From Taklimakanibacter deserti (GTDB taxonomy: Bacteria > Pseudomonadota > Alphaproteobacteria > Rhizobiales > Aestuariivirgaceae): DNA of 64,000 bases. The notes beneath the pieces were generated by a model, which worked only from the letters and a program-made list of their open reading frames with translations, was not told where the DNA came from and made no database searches. The position numbers were made by a program, and so were the translations under genes. Where the stretch lies: positions 434,001 to 498,000 of the forward strand of contig QORU01000001.1 in the NCBI GenBank assembly GCA_003574785.1. The letters run 5' to 3'. The number at the start of each line of letters is the position of its first letter. Positions within the stretch are counted from its first letter, which is position 1. This document shows positions 25,081 through 32,964 of the stretch, one piece after another.

Positions 25081-26388
25081 ATGGTCGATGGTCAGCAAGC
25101 TCGAGGCCTTTCCGTTCATCTCGCTCGGGCGCTGCAAGCCTGGGGCATCCATTACGGATGGGTGATCGCGCTGGCCACTTTCATCACCATGCTGGCGACC
25201 GCGGGTGCGCTCGGATCGGCCGGCGTCATGATCGAGCCGCTGCAGGCTGAATTCGGCTGGACGAATGCCGACATATCCTTTGCGCTTGCCGTGCGGCTGG
25301 TGCTGTTCGGCCTGATGGGGCCGTTCGCCGCTGCATTCATGAATCATTTCGGGATTAGGCGAGTGGTCGCCACGGCCTTGGGACTCATTGCCGCCGGCCT
25401 CGTCGGCTCATTCTTCATGACGCAGGTCTGGCAGTTGGTGTTGCTCTGGGGCGTCGTGGTCGGCTTCGGCACGGGCATGACGGCACTGGTCTTGGGCGCG
25501 ACTGTCGCGACGCGCTGGTTCTCACAGCGCCGCGGTCTCGTCGTCGGCCTGTTGACCGCCAGCAACGCGACGGGGCAACTGGTTTTCCTGCCCTTGATGG
25601 CGAGCCTCACCAGCAGTGTCGGCTGGCGCGCCGCGCTCACTTTTGTGCTCGTCATTCTCGCTCTGGCCTTCGTGCTCATCACCCTGTTGATGCGCGACTA
25701 TCCAGGCGACGTCGGACTCATGCCCTATGGCGCCGAAGAGCAGACCGGGCCGCCGCGGCGGCGGCCCGGTCTTGCGTCGTTGCTTGCTTCGCCCCTGGTG
25801 GCGCTGCGCGATGCGTCGCGCACGCAGACTTTCTGGGTGCTGTTCCTCACCTTCTTCGTTTGCGGCCTCAGCACCAATGGGTTGATCCAGATGCATTGGA
25901 TCGCGCTCTGCGGCGATTTCGGCGTGGCGCCTGTCGGCGCTGCGAGCACTCTTGCCGTGATCGGCGTGTTCGATTTTGCCGGCACGATCCTGTCGGGCTG
26001 GCTCGCCGATCGCTACGACAATCGCTGGCTGCTGTTCTGGTTCTATGGCCTGCGCGGATTGTCGCTGATCTATCTGCCATTCTCGGATTTCAGCGTCTAT
26101 GCCCTGTCGATCTTCGCCGTCATCTACGGGCTGGACTGGGTGGCGACGGTGCCGCCGACCGTCAAGCTGGCGGCGGAAAGGTTTGGAACCGAACGCGCGG
26201 CACTGATCTTCGGCTGGATATTCACCGGCCATCAGCTCGGCGCGGCGGTTGCGGCATTCGGTGCCGGAACATCCCGGACATTGCTCGATACCTACCTGCC
26301 GGCACTCTATGTGGCGGGGGCCTTCTGCCTGGCGGCGTCGCTTCTGGTGATGTCGCTTGCTCGTCGGGATCGGACGGTCGAAGCTTAG
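25081..26388 (+). CDS. MFS transporter
   Basis: A 435-residue major facilitator protein with about twelve transmembrane helices. It resembles the oxalate/formate- and monocarboxylate-type MFS group, judged from WGIHYGWVIALATFITML and the helix 4-5 loop ATRWFSQRRGLVVGLLTASNA. The motif between helices 8 and 9 (GWLADRYDNR) is conserved. The substrate is unknown. The start ATG at 25081 lies 58 nt after marR and just after a copy of the MarR palindrome. Its stop overlaps the stop of the convergent lyase gene by 4 nt. Confidence 0.87.
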   Translation: MVDGQQARGLSVHLARALQAWGIHYGWVIALATFITMLATAGALGSAGVMIEPLQAEFGWTNADISFALAVRLVLFGLMGPFAAAFMNHFGIRRVVATALGLIAAGLVGSFFMTQVWQLVLLWGVVVGFGTGMTALVLGATVATRWFSQRRGLVVGLLTASNATGQLVFLPLMASLTSSVGWRAALTFVLVILALAFVLITLLMRDYPGDVGLMPYGAEEQTGPPRRRPGLASLLASPLVALRDASRTQTFWVLFLTFFVCGLSTNGLIQMHWIALCGDFGVAPVGAASTLAVIGVFDFAGTILSGWLADRYDNRWLLFWFYGLRGLSLIYLPFSDFSVYALSIFAVIYGLDWVATVPPTVKLAAERFGTERAALIFGWIFTGHQLGAAVAAFGAGTSRTLLDTYLPALYVAGAFCLAASLLVMSLARRDRTVEA

Positions 26389-27212
26389 TGGCCAGCCGCG
26401 CGCGCGAGGAGCGCCTTCGCCGCCTTGAGATGCGGCACGTCGAGCATCTCGCCGTCGAGGCCGATGACGCCGGCATCGCCGGCTTCCGCGAAGGCCTGCA
26501 CGATGCGTTCCGCTTTGGCGATCGCTTCGGGTGAGGGAGTGAAGATGCGGTTGACGATCGCGACCTGGTCGGGATGGATACATAATTTGGCGGTGAAGCC
26601 GTCGCGCACCGCATCGCGGCATTGCGCCTCGAGACCGGCGAGATCGCGGAAATTCGCCTGGACGCCGTCGACCGGCTCGACGCCCGCGGCGCGCGCGCCG
26701 ATGAGGCATAAAGTGCGGGCGAGATCGTAAGGGGCGGTAGGGCGGCCTTCAGCGTCGCGGTTCGATTGCGCGCCCAAGGCGGCGGCGAGATCCTCCATGC
26801 CCCAGGTGAGGCCGAGAAGACGAGGTCCGCAATCGCCATAGGTGCCGAGATTGAACATCGACGCCGCCGTCTCGGTGGCGATGGCGATGACGGGAAGTTG
26901 CGCCATGGCGATTAGGCGTTTCACGTCTGCACCCGATTCCGACTTCGGCAGCAAGAGCCCATCGGGCCTGGCCGCGGCCACGGCGGCAAGATCATCGGCA
27001 ACGAGGCCGCTCGAGAGCGCATTGACGCGCACGAAGAGTTTTGCCGGCCTGCGCGGTTGCTCCAGGATCTCGCGGGCGAGACCGCGTGCTTTCGGCTTGT
27101 CGGCGAGCGCCACCGAATCCTCGAGGTCGAGGATGACGACATCAGCCTCAGAGGCGAGCGCCTTGGGGATCTTCTTCTCGCTGTCGGCGGGGACGAAGAG
27201 GAGCGAGCGCAT
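26385..27212 (-). CDS. HpcH/HpaI aldolase / CitE-like CoA-ester lyase
   Basis: A 275-residue CitE-family lyase of the TIM-barrel type. Signatures are RSLLFVPADSEKKI, the acidic DLEDSVA, the arginine in LFVRVNAL, the glutamate in ATETAASMFN and the later KLCIHPDQV. Members cleave citramalyl-, malyl- or beta-hydroxyacyl-CoA esters. The ATG at 27212 lies 4 nt after the stop of the MaoC gene. The pairing of a short MaoC hydratase with a CitE-like lyase resembles the Rv2499c-Rv2498c pair of mycobacteria, so (R)-hydroxyacyl-CoA or citramalyl-CoA cleavage in leucine/itaconate breakdown is a reasonable but unproven guess. Confidence 0.87.
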   Translation of the reverse strand: MRSLLFVPADSEKKIPKALASEADVVILDLEDSVALADKPKARGLAREILEQPRRPAKLFVRVNALSSGLVADDLAAVAAARPDGLLLPKSESGADVKRLIAMAQLPVIAIATETAASMFNLGTYGDCGPRLLGLTWGMEDLAAALGAQSNRDAEGRPTAPYDLARTLCLIGARAAGVEPVDGVQANFRDLAGLEAQCRDAVRDGFTAKLCIHPDQVAIVNRIFTPSPEAIAKAERIVQAFAEAGDAGVIGLDGEMLDVPHLKAAKALLARAAGH

Positions 27213-27216
27213 TAGC

Positions 27217-27675
27217 CTAGCCCTCAGCCGGGCGCTTGCGCATGAAGGCCTGGCGGCGGCATTCGGCGACGAGCGTGCCGTCCTGCTTGAAGGCCTTGTG
27301 GTGGAAATCGACGATGCCGGCATCGGGCCGCGACTTGCTTTCGCGCTTGCCCAGAACCTCGGTCGTGACATTGACCGTGTCGCCCTGGAAGAGCGGGGCA
27401 GGGAACTTCACATCGGTCATGCCGAGATTGGCGATGGTGGTGCCAAGCGTGAGGTCGTTCACCGAGATGCCGATCATGAGGCCGAGGGTGAAGAGCGAAT
27501 TCATGAGCGGCTGGCCCCATTCGGTCTGGGCGGCGAAGTGGCGGTCGATATGCAGAGGCTGCGGATTCATGGTGAGGCAAGAGAACATCATATTGTCCAT
27601 CTCGGTCACCGTGCGGGTGATGGAATGGCGATAGACCTTGCCCGTCTCGAAATCCTCGAACCACAATCCCGGCAT
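27217..27675 (-). CDS. MaoC family dehydratase (single hot-dog domain)
   Basis: A 152-residue hot-dog fold enoyl-CoA hydratase-like protein. The N-terminal WFEDFETGKVYRH and the hydratase core with TMNPQPLHID are typical; the usual catalytic Asp and His positions appear as N37 and H42. The second-half motif FPAPLFQGDTVNV is standard. It would hydrate an unsaturated acyl-CoA that the neighbouring CitE-like lyase then cleaves. It is the first gene of a two-gene operon, with AAAGGAG before the ATG at 27675. Confidence 0.86.
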   Translation of the reverse strand: MPGLWFEDFETGKVYRHSITRTVTEMDNMMFSCLTMNPQPLHIDRHFAAQTEWGQPLMNSLFTLGLMIGISVNDLTLGTTIANLGMTDVKFPAPLFQGDTVNVTTEVLGKRESKSRPDAGIVDFHHKAFKQDGTLVAECRRQAFMRKRPAEG

Positions 27676-28014
27676 GAAATGCTCCTTTCGGCCTTAGTAG
27701 AGCATCGCCTGGCGAATGTGAATCATCCTGCCCTTCATGCTTTTGGATGGGGCGTGACGCTAGGACACAATCACAGGATGTGCGGATTTGACGGTGAGTC
27801 GGGCCGCGAGTCCTCGCAAGAGCATCAAACCGCCATAATCGAGGCCTGTGGATAACTTCGTCATGTGACAGCCTAAAGCGCTGAAAAGAGACCCTTTTCC
27901 GGATGGGCCGTCACTGTGGAAAGACTGTTAACGACGCATTAACCACCGCGGTCGCAGGAGTCCCTTAAGGCAATAACGGCATGGTTGCGGATGCGTCTGG
28001 AAGGAATAATCGAC
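27676..28014. other. Intergenic region before the receiver-domain gene
   Basis: 339 nt between the divergent MaoC operon and the receiver gene. I see no convincing reading frame. It contains an exact CtrA-type box at 27928-27943 and, closer to the gene, the ribosome-binding site AAGGA (28001-28005). Confidence 0.6.
27928..27943. promoter_or_regulatory. Exact CtrA-type box (TTAA-N7-TTAAC)
   Basis: TTAA at 27928-27931 and TTAAC at 27939-27943 with a 7-nt spacer match the CtrA consensus exactly. It lies 71 nt upstream of the receiver-domain gene, which would place that gene under cell-cycle control. Confidence 0.62.
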
Positions 28015-28380
28015 ATGACAAGATGTCTGCTTGTCGATGAGGATCATGTGGAGCGTCAGGCCCTGAGCGAGCTTCTCGGTCAGTATGGATTCGACATGGC
28101 CGAGACCGCCTCGGCCGATGCCGCCCTCAAGCATTGCCGCGTCAATTCCCCCGATATCGTGGTCACCGCCGACCGGATCGGCAATATGAGCGCGGGAGAG
28201 TTCGTCAAGCGGGTGCGCCGCGCCGCCAACGGCCGCAAGCCCGTCGTCCTGGTCTATACGGAAAAGGCCGATACCGACGAGATCGGCAGCGCCATCATCG
28301 AAGGGGCCGCGGAATTCCTGCTGAAGCCCTTCGACCGCGACCTGCTCGAATTCAAGCTGAAGCAGGTGGGGCTCCTCTGA
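28015..28380 (+). CDS. Stand-alone receiver-domain protein with displaced phospho-acceptor
   Basis: A 121-residue CheY/DivK-like receiver with no output domain. The N-terminal acidic cluster (D8, E9, D10), the threonine of LVYTEK and the lysine of LLKPFD are at their normal places. At the usual phospho-acceptor position the sequence reads DIVVTADRIG: the expected aspartate (position 52) is alanine and an aspartate follows one residue later. It may be phosphorylated atypically or not at all. The ATG at 28015 has AAGGA 9 nt upstream. An exact CtrA box precedes it. Confidence 0.85.
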   Translation: MTRCLLVDEDHVERQALSELLGQYGFDMAETASADAALKHCRVNSPDIVVTADRIGNMSAGEFVKRVRRAANGRKPVVLVYTEKADTDEIGSAIIEGAAEFLLKPFDRDLLEFKLKQVGLL

Positions 28381-28463
28381 TTTCCGTGACAAAAGCTCGC
28401 GGCGAGCACAATCCTTTCACAATCTCCGTGCAGTAGGCGACAATCAGATATTGAGGGGAGCTG

Positions 28464-29741
28464 ATGTTTGCCGGTTTGAGATCGGTCTGGGTGCTGCTGC
28501 TCGGCGTGGCCATCCTGTCGCTCGGCCATGGCCTGCACGGATCGCTGGTCGGTGTCAGGGCCAGTGCCGAGAATTTCGACGCCGCGACCACCGGCCTCAT
28601 CATGTCGGGCTACTTCGCCGGCCTGCTGCTCAGTTCCATCGTCACGCCGCGCATCGTCCAGAGCGTCGGCCATATCCGCGTCTTCGCTGCCTTCGCCTCC
28701 GTCGTCTCGACCGGAGTGCTGCTCATCCCCCTTTGGGTCGAGCCCGTCTGGTGGTTCCTGATGCGTTTCGTCGCGGGCCTCTGCACGTCGGGACTCTTCA
28801 TCGTCTGCGAGAGCTGGCTCAACTCGGCCTCGACCAACAAGAACCGCGGCCAACTGCTCTCGGTCTATATGATCATCACCTATGCGGCGATGGGCCTCGG
28901 ACAGTTTCTGCTCAATGTGGCCGATGCATCCGGCTTCTCGCGCTTCATCATCGTCTCGGCCCTGGTGTCGATGGCGATGCTGCCCTTGACCCTGATGCGG
29001 ACCGAGACGCCGAGCCTCGCCGGCACGCGCTCGGTCACGATTGCCGAGATCTACCGTTCCTCGCCGCTCGCCATCGTCGCGACCTTGGCGAGCGGCCTCG
29101 CGCAGAGCGCCTTCTTCAGTATGGGCGCGGTTTATGCGCTGATGCAGGGCCTGCCGCTCGCCCTCGTTTCGCTGATGATGGCGCTGCCGCCTTTGGCGCT
29201 CATCGTCTCGCAATATCCGGCAGGCGTGCTCTCCGACCGCTATGACCGGCGCAGCGTCATCATGATCCTCTCGGCCATCGCCGCGGCGACCGCGCTCATC
29301 AGCATACCGGCGGCGGGCATCTCGTCCACCGTGCTCATCGGCCTCTTCACCGTGTTCGGCGCCATCGCCTTGCCGATCTATTCGCTGGTCATCGCCCATG
29401 CCAATGATCACATGGCGAAGGAGCAGATGTTGGGCGCGTCGAGCAAGCTCGTCCTTCTCTACGGCACCGGCGCCATGGCCGGGCCCTCGATCGCCGGCTT
29501 CTTCATGCAGTATCTGGGATCCTCTGGCTTCATGACCTTCATGGCGGTGATCTACGTAATCATGGCGGCGCATGCGTTCTGGCGCCGCCAGCAGCGGCCG
29601 ACCAGTGTCAAGGCATCCGCCGGCGACATCATGAAAGTGGGCCCGATGACGACGCCGGTCGCCGCCCAGGCGCAGGCGGAAGAGGGCGCGGCCAAGCCAC
29701 AATCTGACGTAAGCGCAGCCAAGCCGCAGCCCGCAAACTAG
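28464..29741 (+). CDS. MFS transporter
   Basis: A 425-residue major facilitator protein with about twelve helices. The motif after helix 2 (TPRIVQSVGHIRVF) and the later GVLSDRYDRRSVIM fit the family. The C-terminal 40 residues are a hydrophilic Ala/Gln/Lys-rich tail. It resembles the YcaD-type group of small-metabolite transporters of unknown substrate. The gene begins 83 nt after the receiver gene and is probably read from the same direction of transcription. The ATG at 28464 follows GAGGGGAGCTG. Confidence 0.85.
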   Translation: MFAGLRSVWVLLLGVAILSLGHGLHGSLVGVRASAENFDAATTGLIMSGYFAGLLLSSIVTPRIVQSVGHIRVFAAFASVVSTGVLLIPLWVEPVWWFLMRFVAGLCTSGLFIVCESWLNSASTNKNRGQLLSVYMIITYAAMGLGQFLLNVADASGFSRFIIVSALVSMAMLPLTLMRTETPSLAGTRSVTIAEIYRSSPLAIVATLASGLAQSAFFSMGAVYALMQGLPLALVSLMMALPPLALIVSQYPAGVLSDRYDRRSVIMILSAIAAATALISIPAAGISSTVLIGLFTVFGAIALPIYSLVIAHANDHMAKEQMLGASSKLVLLYGTGAMAGPSIAGFFMQYLGSSGFMTFMAVIYVIMAAHAFWRRQQRPTSVKASAGDIMKVGPMTTPVAAQAQAEEGAAKPQSDVSAAKPQPAN

Positions 29742-29836
29742 CTAACCCCTTCAAAAACCTCACGCGTCATGGTGAACCGTTTCTTAATGGTTCCCTGACA
29801 ATTTTAGCGTTGAGAATTTCGTGAGTGGGTATTTCT

Positions 29837-30994
29837 ATGTCCGGCCAGCCAGGGCTCGATGTCAGCATCTTCGACACGATCATCGAAACCGGGGATACGC
29901 AAGCGCGCCTCCAACTCGCGGTCGAGCTCGCGCGCCTGATCGGCGACGCCGATGCTCCGGAGAACGAGCGCAGCTGTGTCGTGCCGACGGTGCTCAAGCT
30001 CGCCGTGGATCCGGTGAAGGAAGTCCGCCGCGCCCTTGCGGACGGGCTCGTCGGTGTCGCGGATCTGAATGGCGACATCCTGTTCAGCATCATCGCCGAT
30101 GAGGACGACATCGCACTGCCGTTCCTTGCCGCGACCCCGGCACTCGATCCCTGGAAGATGCGCAGCATCGCCCGCGTCGGCGATGCCGCCCGCCAGGTGA
30201 CGCTGGCGCGGCGGTCGGACCTTACCGACGATGTCATCAAGGAGATCGTCACCCTGGCCGATCTTTCCGCCTGCCTGACGCTCTTCGACAATGAGGACTG
30301 CCCCATCGGCGAGCGCAATTGCCGCATCCTCTACGCCCGCTTCGGCCGGGTGCAGGAGATCATCGACCGTCTGCTGGCGCTCGACACGCTGCCGCTCGAT
30401 ATCCGCATCCTGCAGGCGAAGCGTGCCTCCAACCAGGTGCATCAGCTGATGGCGGAACGCGGCTGGGTGCCGGCCAACGATGCCGCCGACATGGTCGCCG
30501 ATGCCGAGGAACGCGCCATCCTGCAGATCCTCGACAGCGCCAAAGACAAGGAATTGCCGCCGCTCATCCATTTCATGACGTCGCGCAGCATGCTCACCGC
30601 CTCGATCGTCATGCGGGCCGCGTGCCTCGGGCAAATGCGCCTGGTCGAGAGCGCGATGGCGCATCTCGCCAATGTGCCCTTGGCACGAGCGGAGGAGACG
30701 CTCTATGGCGGCGTTTCCGGCTTCAACTCGCTCTATCGCAGCTCCGGGCTGCCGTCGACCTGCTTCGGGCTGATCCGCGCGGCGGGACGCGTGCAACGCG
30801 AAGTGCGCGAGACCAAACGCACGCTCAGTGCTGAAAATTTCGCCCGCCGCTTGATCGAGGAGATCATGACTGGCGATGGCGCCATGCCGCCGGCCGAGCG
30901 CGCCAAATATCTCGATTTCGTCGCCCGTTATTCGAGCGAGCGCATAAGGGTGATCGCCCACCGGCTGCGTGACGGGCTGATCAGCGCGGCGTAA
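29837..30994 (+). CDS. DUF2336 domain protein
   Basis: A 385-residue all-helical protein matching DUF2336, a family nearly confined to alphaproteobacteria. HEAT-like helices make up the first half (TRLQ-type repeats such as AVDPVKEVRRALADGLVG). The function is unknown, and no catalytic motif or membrane segment is present. I prefer the ATG at 29837; a GTG at 29825 adds four residues. A near-match to a CtrA box (TGAA-N7-TTAA, 29773-29787) lies 50 nt upstream. Confidence 0.8.
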   Translation: MSGQPGLDVSIFDTIIETGDTQARLQLAVELARLIGDADAPENERSCVVPTVLKLAVDPVKEVRRALADGLVGVADLNGDILFSIIADEDDIALPFLAATPALDPWKMRSIARVGDAARQVTLARRSDLTDDVIKEIVTLADLSACLTLFDNEDCPIGERNCRILYARFGRVQEIIDRLLALDTLPLDIRILQAKRASNQVHQLMAERGWVPANDAADMVADAEERAILQILDSAKDKELPPLIHFMTSRSMLTASIVMRAACLGQMRLVESAMAHLANVPLARAEETLYGGVSGFNSLYRSSGLPSTCFGLIRAAGRVQREVRETKRTLSAENFARRLIEEIMTGDGAMPPAERAKYLDFVARYSSERIRVIAHRLRDGLISAA

Positions 30995-31051
30995 ATCTCT
31001 TTTTCAGTCTTGCTGAGTGGCCGGGGTTAAACTCGGTCGTTCATTTTTTCT

Positions 31052-31078
31052 GGATGACCGGGTCAAGCCCGGTCACAA
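31052..31078. repeat. Intergenic palindromic element, copy 2
   Basis: A 27-nt element matching the copy at 1511-1537 at 24 positions. The stem TGACCGGG/CCCGGTCA keeps pairing through a paired change relative to copy 1. It lies after the DUF2336 gene and merges into the A-tract of the nadK terminator. Confidence 0.6.
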
Positions 31079-31109
31079 AAAAATGCCGGAGCTCAGGGAA
31101 CTCCGGCAT
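31077..31109 (-). terminator. Intrinsic terminator of nadK
   Basis: Read on the minus strand, a 9-bp stem (31101-31109 with 31083-31091) and 9-nt loop is followed by seven T residues (complement of A at 31077-31083). It is the clearest intrinsic terminator in this part of the window and lies 68 nt after the nadK stop codon. Confidence 0.85.
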
Positions 31110-31176
31110 CTTCTTGAAACTCAGTCACGCAACTCACTCCGAATGTGAGTGTAATGTTTTCATCCTTAAAGCTTCG

Positions 31177-31944
31177 CTAAAATCGGAATTGTTCGGCGAG
31201 AACCCGCTCGGCCAGGCTGTGGCCCGGATCGAAGAGCAGGCGCGCCGAGCGCTTGCGGTCCTCGGCGATCTCGACCTTGCTGATATTGCGCACTTCGAAC
31301 TGATCGGCGACCGCGGCCACCGGACGCTTCTCGGCTTCCAGACTCTCGATGGTGACGCGCGCCTGATGCGGGATGATGGCGCCGCGCCAGCGCCGCGGCC
31401 GGAAGGGGCTGATCGGAGTCAAGGCGAGCAAGGGAGAGTTGATCGGCAGGATCGGCCCATGGGCCGAGAGATTATAGGCGGTGCTGCCGGCGGGCGTCGC
31501 CAGGATGATGCCGTCGCATTTAAGCTCTTCCAGCCTGACGTGATCGTCAATGGAAATCTTGAGCGCCGCCGACTGATGCGTCTGGCGCAGCAGCGACACT
31601 TCGTTGAACGCCATGGCCTTGTGCTCATGGCCGGCCTGGTCGGTGGCCGTCATCCGGAGCGGCCTGACCGTCGTGAGCTCGGCCGCATGGATGCGTTCGG
31701 GCAACCGCTTCTCGCTGTAGTCATTCATGAGAAAGCCGACGGAGCCCCGATTCATGCCGTAGATCGCCTTGCCGGAAGACATGAAGCGGTGCAGCGTCTG
31801 CAGCATGAGGCCGTCGCCGCCCAGGGCGACGACGACGTCGGCGTCCTCAGGCGCCGCCTGGCCGTAGGCCTTGACCAGCGCATTGAGGGCGCGGCGCGCC
31901 TGCGGAACCTCGGCTGCGACGAAAGCGAGGCGGCGAAATTCCAT
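31177..31944 (-). CDS. nadK: NAD kinase
   Basis: Phosphorylates NAD to NADP in the cytoplasm. The 255-residue protein is the compact alphaproteobacterial form. Diagnostic motifs are LGGDGLML (the GGDG motif), the NE pair in AFNEVSLL, and TPAGSTAYNLSAHGPILP. The ATG at 31944 faces the DUF1636 gene across 79 nt. A strong terminator at 31077-31109 makes it monocistronic. Confidence 0.95.
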   Translation of the reverse strand: MEFRRLAFVAAEVPQARRALNALVKAYGQAAPEDADVVVALGGDGLMLQTLHRFMSSGKAIYGMNRGSVGFLMNDYSEKRLPERIHAAELTTVRPLRMTATDQAGHEHKAMAFNEVSLLRQTHQSAALKISIDDHVRLEELKCDGIILATPAGSTAYNLSAHGPILPINSPLLALTPISPFRPRRWRGAIIPHQARVTIESLEAEKRPVAAVADQFEVRNISKVEIAEDRKRSARLLFDPGHSLAERVLAEQFRF

Positions 31945-32023
31945 AAGGGCTCCGTGGCGTTGACAGGACCCCTTAACTCAATCATTGAAGCGGCGAGATT
32001 GGCAAGCCTCAATTTGGAGCCCC

Positions 32024-32398
32024 ATGCGCCGCATCGTTTTCTGCATCACCTGCCGTCATTCCGCCGAGGAGCGGGAAGGGCCCGATGGCGTTACCGGCGG
32101 TGAGACCCTGGCGCGGCACATGGAAGCGCTGCTCGCGGAAAGGCAGCGCCATGATATCGCGGTGGACCGCCAGTCCTGCCTGTGGTCTTGCCTCAAGCAT
32201 TGCAATGTCTTCCTCCAGGACAGCGAGCGCTACAGCTACCTCGCCGGCAGCTTCACGCCCTCGCGCGAGACGGCCGAGGCGATCCTCGCCTGGTTCGACC
32301 TCCATGGCGCGAGTGCGACGGGTGAGGTCTCGTTCAAAGCCTGGCCGCAGGCGATGCGCGGACATTTCATTGCCCGCTTTCCGCCGGCCCGGACATGA
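32024..32398 (+). CDS. DUF1636 family metal-binding-type protein
   Basis: A 124-residue DUF1636 protein with an N-terminal CITC pair and a cluster CLWSCLKHC, a pattern like a thioredoxin-like ferredoxin or metal site. Members occur beside cobalamin and CobW-type genes, and here the gene overlaps cobU by 4 nt (ATGA). That supports a role in cobalamin or cobalt handling, but no reaction is known. I chose the ATG at 32024, preceded by TTGGAG. Confidence 0.82.
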   Translation: MRRIVFCITCRHSAEEREGPDGVTGGETLARHMEALLAERQRHDIAVDRQSCLWSCLKHCNVFLQDSERYSYLAGSFTPSRETAEAILAWFDLHGASATGEVSFKAWPQAMRGHFIARFPPART

Positions 32399-32964
32399 AA
32401 CGGGTCACGCTCATCCTCGGCGGCGCGCGCTCGGGCAAGAGCCGCTATGCCGAAGCGCTCGCCCGCCGCCACAAGGGAGTGCCCGCCTATATCGCCACGG
32501 CGGAAATCACCGATGAGGAGATGCGCGAGCGCATCCACCATCACCGGGAGCAGAGAGGCGCCCACTGGCGAACGATCGAAGCGCCGGTCGATCTGGTCAC
32601 CGCGCTGCGCCAGGCCGATAATGCCCGATCCTTCACGCTTATCGAATGCCTCACCGTGTGGATCAACAACCTCATCTATCACGGCAGAGACGTCGCCCGG
32701 GAAGTCGAGCGCTTCCGTCAGAGCCTCGCCAAGACGAAGGGGCAGGTCGTCATCGTGTCGAACGAAGTGGGGCTCGGCATCGTTCCCGACAATGCGCTGG
32801 CGCGCCGCTTCCGCGACGAGGCGGGCCGCGCCAATCAGGCGATCGCCGATGCCGCGGATGAGGTCGTGTTCATCGCCGCCGGCCTGCCGATGACGCTCAA
32901 AAAGCCAAAGCCAGCAGCACAGCGATCACGGCCAAAAGGGAAAGCGCGTCGCCGTAGAGGCTGA
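32395..32964 (+). CDS. cobU: Bifunctional adenosylcobinamide kinase / adenosylcobinamide-phosphate guanylyltransferase
   Basis: Phosphorylates adenosylcobinamide and transfers GMP to it in the lower-ligand assembly of cobalamin (called CobP in the aerobic nomenclature). The P-loop GGARSGKSRYAE lies at 9-20, followed by the active-site region RIHHHREQRG and the late VIVSNEVGLGIVP. Of 189 residues, the last 20 or so (after GLPMTLKK) are basic and unlike relatives. They arise because the frame runs 68 nt into the convergent cobD gene. The start overlaps the DUF1636 stop. Confidence 0.92.
   Translation: MKRVTLILGGARSGKSRYAEALARRHKGVPAYIATAEITDEEMRERIHHHREQRGAHWRTIEAPVDLVTALRQADNARSFTLIECLTVWINNLIYHGRDVAREVERFRQSLAKTKGQVVIVSNEVGLGIVPDNALARRFRDEAGRANQAIADAADEVVFIAAGLPMTLKKPKPAAQRSRPKGKARRRRG

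Noticed and set aside
28254..29702. Minus-strand reading frame of 482 codons opposite the MFS transporter
   Set aside because: The composition is His/Arg/Asp-rich shadow sequence; the plus-strand product is a typical twelve-helix transporter.
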